Origin: JAEUNX01 sp034004685
Lineage (GTDB): Bacteria > Pseudomonadota > Gammaproteobacteria > Burkholderiales > Rhodocyclaceae
Direction: 5' to 3'
Assembly: GCA_034004685.1 (NCBI GenBank)
Contig: JAVEWG010000007.1
Location: 1 to 64,000, forward strand
Length of the DNA: 64,000 nt
Below are positions 61,901-64,000 of this stretch, piece after piece. Under the pieces are notes generated by a model that saw nothing but the letters and a program-made list of their open reading frames with translations, did not search any database and had not been told where the DNA came from. Every line of letters starts with the position of its first letter. The stretch's first letter is position 1. The translations under genes were made by a program, and so were the position numbers.

Positions 61901-63110
61901 CGACATGCTGCGGGGCTTCAAGCTGGACCTGGCCGACCAGATGCGTATCGTCGAACGGGACGCCTTCGCCCGGATTCGCCGCATGATCGTCGGTCAGAAG
62001 GCCAACGGGGGCCCGCGCAAGCTGGCCAAGGGTGCCGAGATTGCCGACGCCTATCTGGACTCCCTCGAGCACTACGACTGGTTCGACATCCGGATGGCCG
62101 ACGAAGAGATCGCTGCCCAGCTGGAAGCTGTCCGGGAAGGTCTGGAAAAGACTCGCAAGGACTTTGATCAGGCCTTCGAGATCAAGAAGAAAAAGCTCAC
62201 CCAGGGCGATGAGCTGCCCCCGGGCGTGCAGAAAATGGTCAAGGTTTACCTGGCGGTGAAGCGTCGTCTCCAGCCTGGCGACAAGATGGCCGGCCGGCAC
62301 GGTAACAAGGGTGTGGTTTCCCGCATCGTTCCCGTTGAAGACATGCCCTACATGGCAGATGGCACGCCGGCGGACATCGTTCTCAACCCCCTGGGGGTGC
62401 CGTCCCGAATGAACATCGGGCAGATTCTCGAGACCCATCTGGGCTGGGCCGCCAAGGAGCTGGGGAACAAGATCGACCGGATGCTGCGGGCCAACGCGGC
62501 GGCGAGTGAAGTGCGCGCCCTGCTGGATTCGATCTATAACGGAAGTGGCAAGAAGGAAGATCTACCCTCCTTCGATGATGGTGAAATTCTCGAGTTGGCC
62601 CATCACTTGAGAAAGGGCGTGCCCTTCGCAACCCCGGTGTTTGATGGTGCCAAGGAGCAGGAAATTTCGGCGATGCTGGAGCTGGCCGGTCTGCCCGTGG
62701 GGGGTCAGGTCACCCTTTATGATGGCCGTACCGGTGACGCCTTCGATCGTTCGGTTACTGTGGGATACAAGCACGTGCTGAAACTGCACCACTTGGTGGA
62801 TGACAAGATGCACGCCCGTTCAACCGGCCCCTACAGTCTGGTGACTCAGCAACCCCTGGGGGGTAAGGCCCAGTTCGGTGGCCAGCGTTTCGGGGAAATG
62901 GAAGTGTGGGCCCTCGAAGCCTACGGCGCCTCCTACACCCTGCAGGAAATGCTCACTGTGAAGTCCGACGATGTGACTGGCCGGACCAAGGTGTACGAGA
63001 GCATCGTCAAGGGCGAGCACAAGATTGATGCGGGCATGCCGGAGTCCTTCAACGTGTTGGTGAAGGAAATCCGTTCCCTGGCCATCGACATTGACCTGGA
63101 CCGCTACTAA
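58977..63110 (+). CDS. rpoB: RNA polymerase beta subunit
   Basis: A 1377-residue catalytic subunit. Key regions seen: the N-terminal [15 protein letters not shown], the rifampicin region [22 protein letters not shown] with [15 protein letters not shown], catalytic-site [39 protein letters not shown] and the C-terminal [17 protein letters not shown]. Rifampicin-region residues look wild type. GGAG 7 bases before ATG 58977; the frame open from 58935 is not used. Confidence 0.99.
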   Translation: [1377 protein letters not shown]

Positions 63111-63167
63111 ACCGGGAAATCGGTTGAACGACTGATCCCCTGAATCGATTTCCGGATGGAGTGATAG

Positions 63168-64000
63168 ATGAAAAGCTTGTTGGCTGATCTGTTCAAGCAA
63201 ACCCTGCCTAACGAGGAAGAATTCGACGCGATCACCATTGGCCTCGCGTCGCCGGACAAGATCCGGTCCTGGTCCTACGGCGAGGTCAAGAAGCCCGAGA
63301 CCATCAACTACCGTACCTTCAAGCCCGAGCGCGATGGGCTGTTCTGCGCCAAGATCTTTGGCCCGGTGAAGGATTACGAATGCCTTTGCGGCAAGTACAA
63401 GCGCCTCAAGCACCGTGGCGTGATCTGCGAGAAGTGCGGCGTCGAGGTGACCTTGTCCAAGGTGCGCCGCGAGCGCATGGGGCACATCGAGCTGGCCAGC
63501 CCGGTGGCCCATATCTGGTTCCTCAAGAGCCTGCCAAGCCGTCTTGGCATGGTGCTCGACATGACTCTGCGGGATATCGAGCGAGTCCTCTACTTCGAGG
63601 CCTTTGTGGTGGTGGAAGCTGGCATGACCCCCCTCAACCGGGGACAGCTCCTCACCGAGGACGACTATGTCGCCAAGGTCGAAGAGTACGGTGACGAATT
63701 CGATGCCACCATGGGTGCCGAGGGCGTGCGGGAACTGCTGCGCACCCTGAATGTGAACGTCGAGGTGGAAAAGCTGCGGGCCGAATTGGAAGCTACCAGC
63801 TCCGAGGCCAAGATCAAGAAGTTCGCCAAGCGCCTCAAGGTGTTGGAGGCCTTCCAGCAATCCGGTATCAAGCCTGAGTGGATGATCCTTGAGGTCCTGC
63901 CGGTGCTGCCGCCGGACCTGCGTCCCCTGGTTCCCCTGGACGGTGGCCGTTTTGCCACCTCCGATCTGAACGACCTTTATCGTCGTGTGATCAACCGTAA
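63168..64000 (+). CDS. rpoC: RNA polymerase beta' subunit, N-terminal part
   Basis: The first 277 codons of rpoC, cut by the window end. The zinc finger is visible as CLCGKYKRLKHRGVICEKCGVE, with four cysteines. The motifs GHIELASPVAHIWFLKSLPSRLG and KPEWMILEVLPVLPPDLRPLV, of the clamp region, follow. GGAG precedes the ATG, 57 bases after rpoB. Confidence 0.99.
   Translation, partial: MKSLLADLFKQTLPNEEEFDAITIGLASPDKIRSWSYGEVKKPETINYRTFKPERDGLFCAKIFGPVKDYECLCGKYKRLKHRGVICEKCGVEVTLSKVRRERMGHIELASPVAHIWFLKSLPSRLGMVLDMTLRDIERVLYFEAFVVVEAGMTPLNRGQLLTEDDYVAKVEEYGDEFDATMGAEGVRELLRTLNVNVEVEKLRAELEATSSEAKIKKFAKRLKVLEAFQQSGIKPEWMILEVLPVLPPDLRPLVPLDGGRFATSDLNDLYRRVINR

Noticed and set aside
59484..62438. 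984-codon minus-strand open frame opposite rpoB
   Set aside because: Complement of a highly conserved essential gene; His/Gly/Val-rich translation without motifs.

Overview
The window is chromosomal DNA from a GC-rich betaproteobacterium, most likely of the Rhodocyclales type. The pointers are a pilGHIJL twitching cluster, a PEP-CTERM (exosortase-sorted) protein, a PhaM-like polyhydroxyalkanoate granule protein, a thiD-thiE-hemL block, and a conserved tRNA-Tyr/Gly/Thr-tuf-tRNA-Trp-secE-nusG-rplKAJL-rpoBC core. The genus is not resolved from sequence alone. Almost every stretch is tightly packed. I saw no insertion sequence, prophage, CRISPR array or integrase. Two runs of exactly 100 N (44125-44224 and 45636-45735) are assembly gaps; they truncate one transporter gene and one granule-protein gene and split one sensor kinase.

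Layout. 1-3073 (+): end of a chemoreceptor, then cheR, cheB and cheD. 3174-3701 (+): hotdog thioesterase. 3772-12800 (-): pilG-pilH-pilI-pilJ-pilL, the chemosensory pathway of type IV pili, ending in a giant CheA-like kinase. 12928-13107 (-): rubredoxin. 13173-16070 (+): thiD, thiE, hemL. 16132-16959 (-): PEP-CTERM protein with a hairpin over its ribosome binding site. 17072-24461 (-): uppP-yqiA-RNase II-tonB-aroE-mtgA-mgtE, a cell-envelope and housekeeping run. 24589-25812 (+): HD-GYP c-di-GMP phosphodiesterase, followed by a structured, terminator-ended non-coding stretch.

26043-43706 is a coenzyme-B12 acyl-CoA module. A GntR/FCD repressor diverges from methylmalonyl-CoA mutase, meaB, pccB and pccA (propionyl-CoA to succinyl-CoA), with an operator-like palindrome over the shared promoter. 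A VOC protein resembling methylmalonyl-CoA epimerase and a fused isobutyryl-CoA mutase (IcmF) lie just beyond. Three signalling genes sit among them: a kinase with two solute-binding domains, an OmpR-type regulator and a PAS hybrid kinase. The two mutases carry opposite substrate signatures (Tyr/Arg versus Phe/Gln), so they are complementary rather than duplicates.

43763-49967 holds an AEC transporter fragment, a phaM-like fragment, a second sensory set (periplasmic binding protein, hybrid kinase split by a gap, NarL-type regulator), an orphan ParA-like ATPase and a membrane-anchored methyltransferase. 50030-53569 (-) is a fused indolepyruvate:ferredoxin oxidoreductase. From 53797 to the end (+) runs the translation/transcription core, from a near-consensus tRNA promoter to the start of rpoC.

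The observations most worth a second look are: the palindromic promoter between gntR and the mutase gene; the candidate structured RNA at about 25904-26043; the hairpin covering the start of the PEP-CTERM gene; a ThiD lacking its catalytic cysteine; the epimerase-like VOC protein with altered metal ligands; and the 14-bp tandem repeat in the gene-free stretch ahead of the NarL-type regulator.
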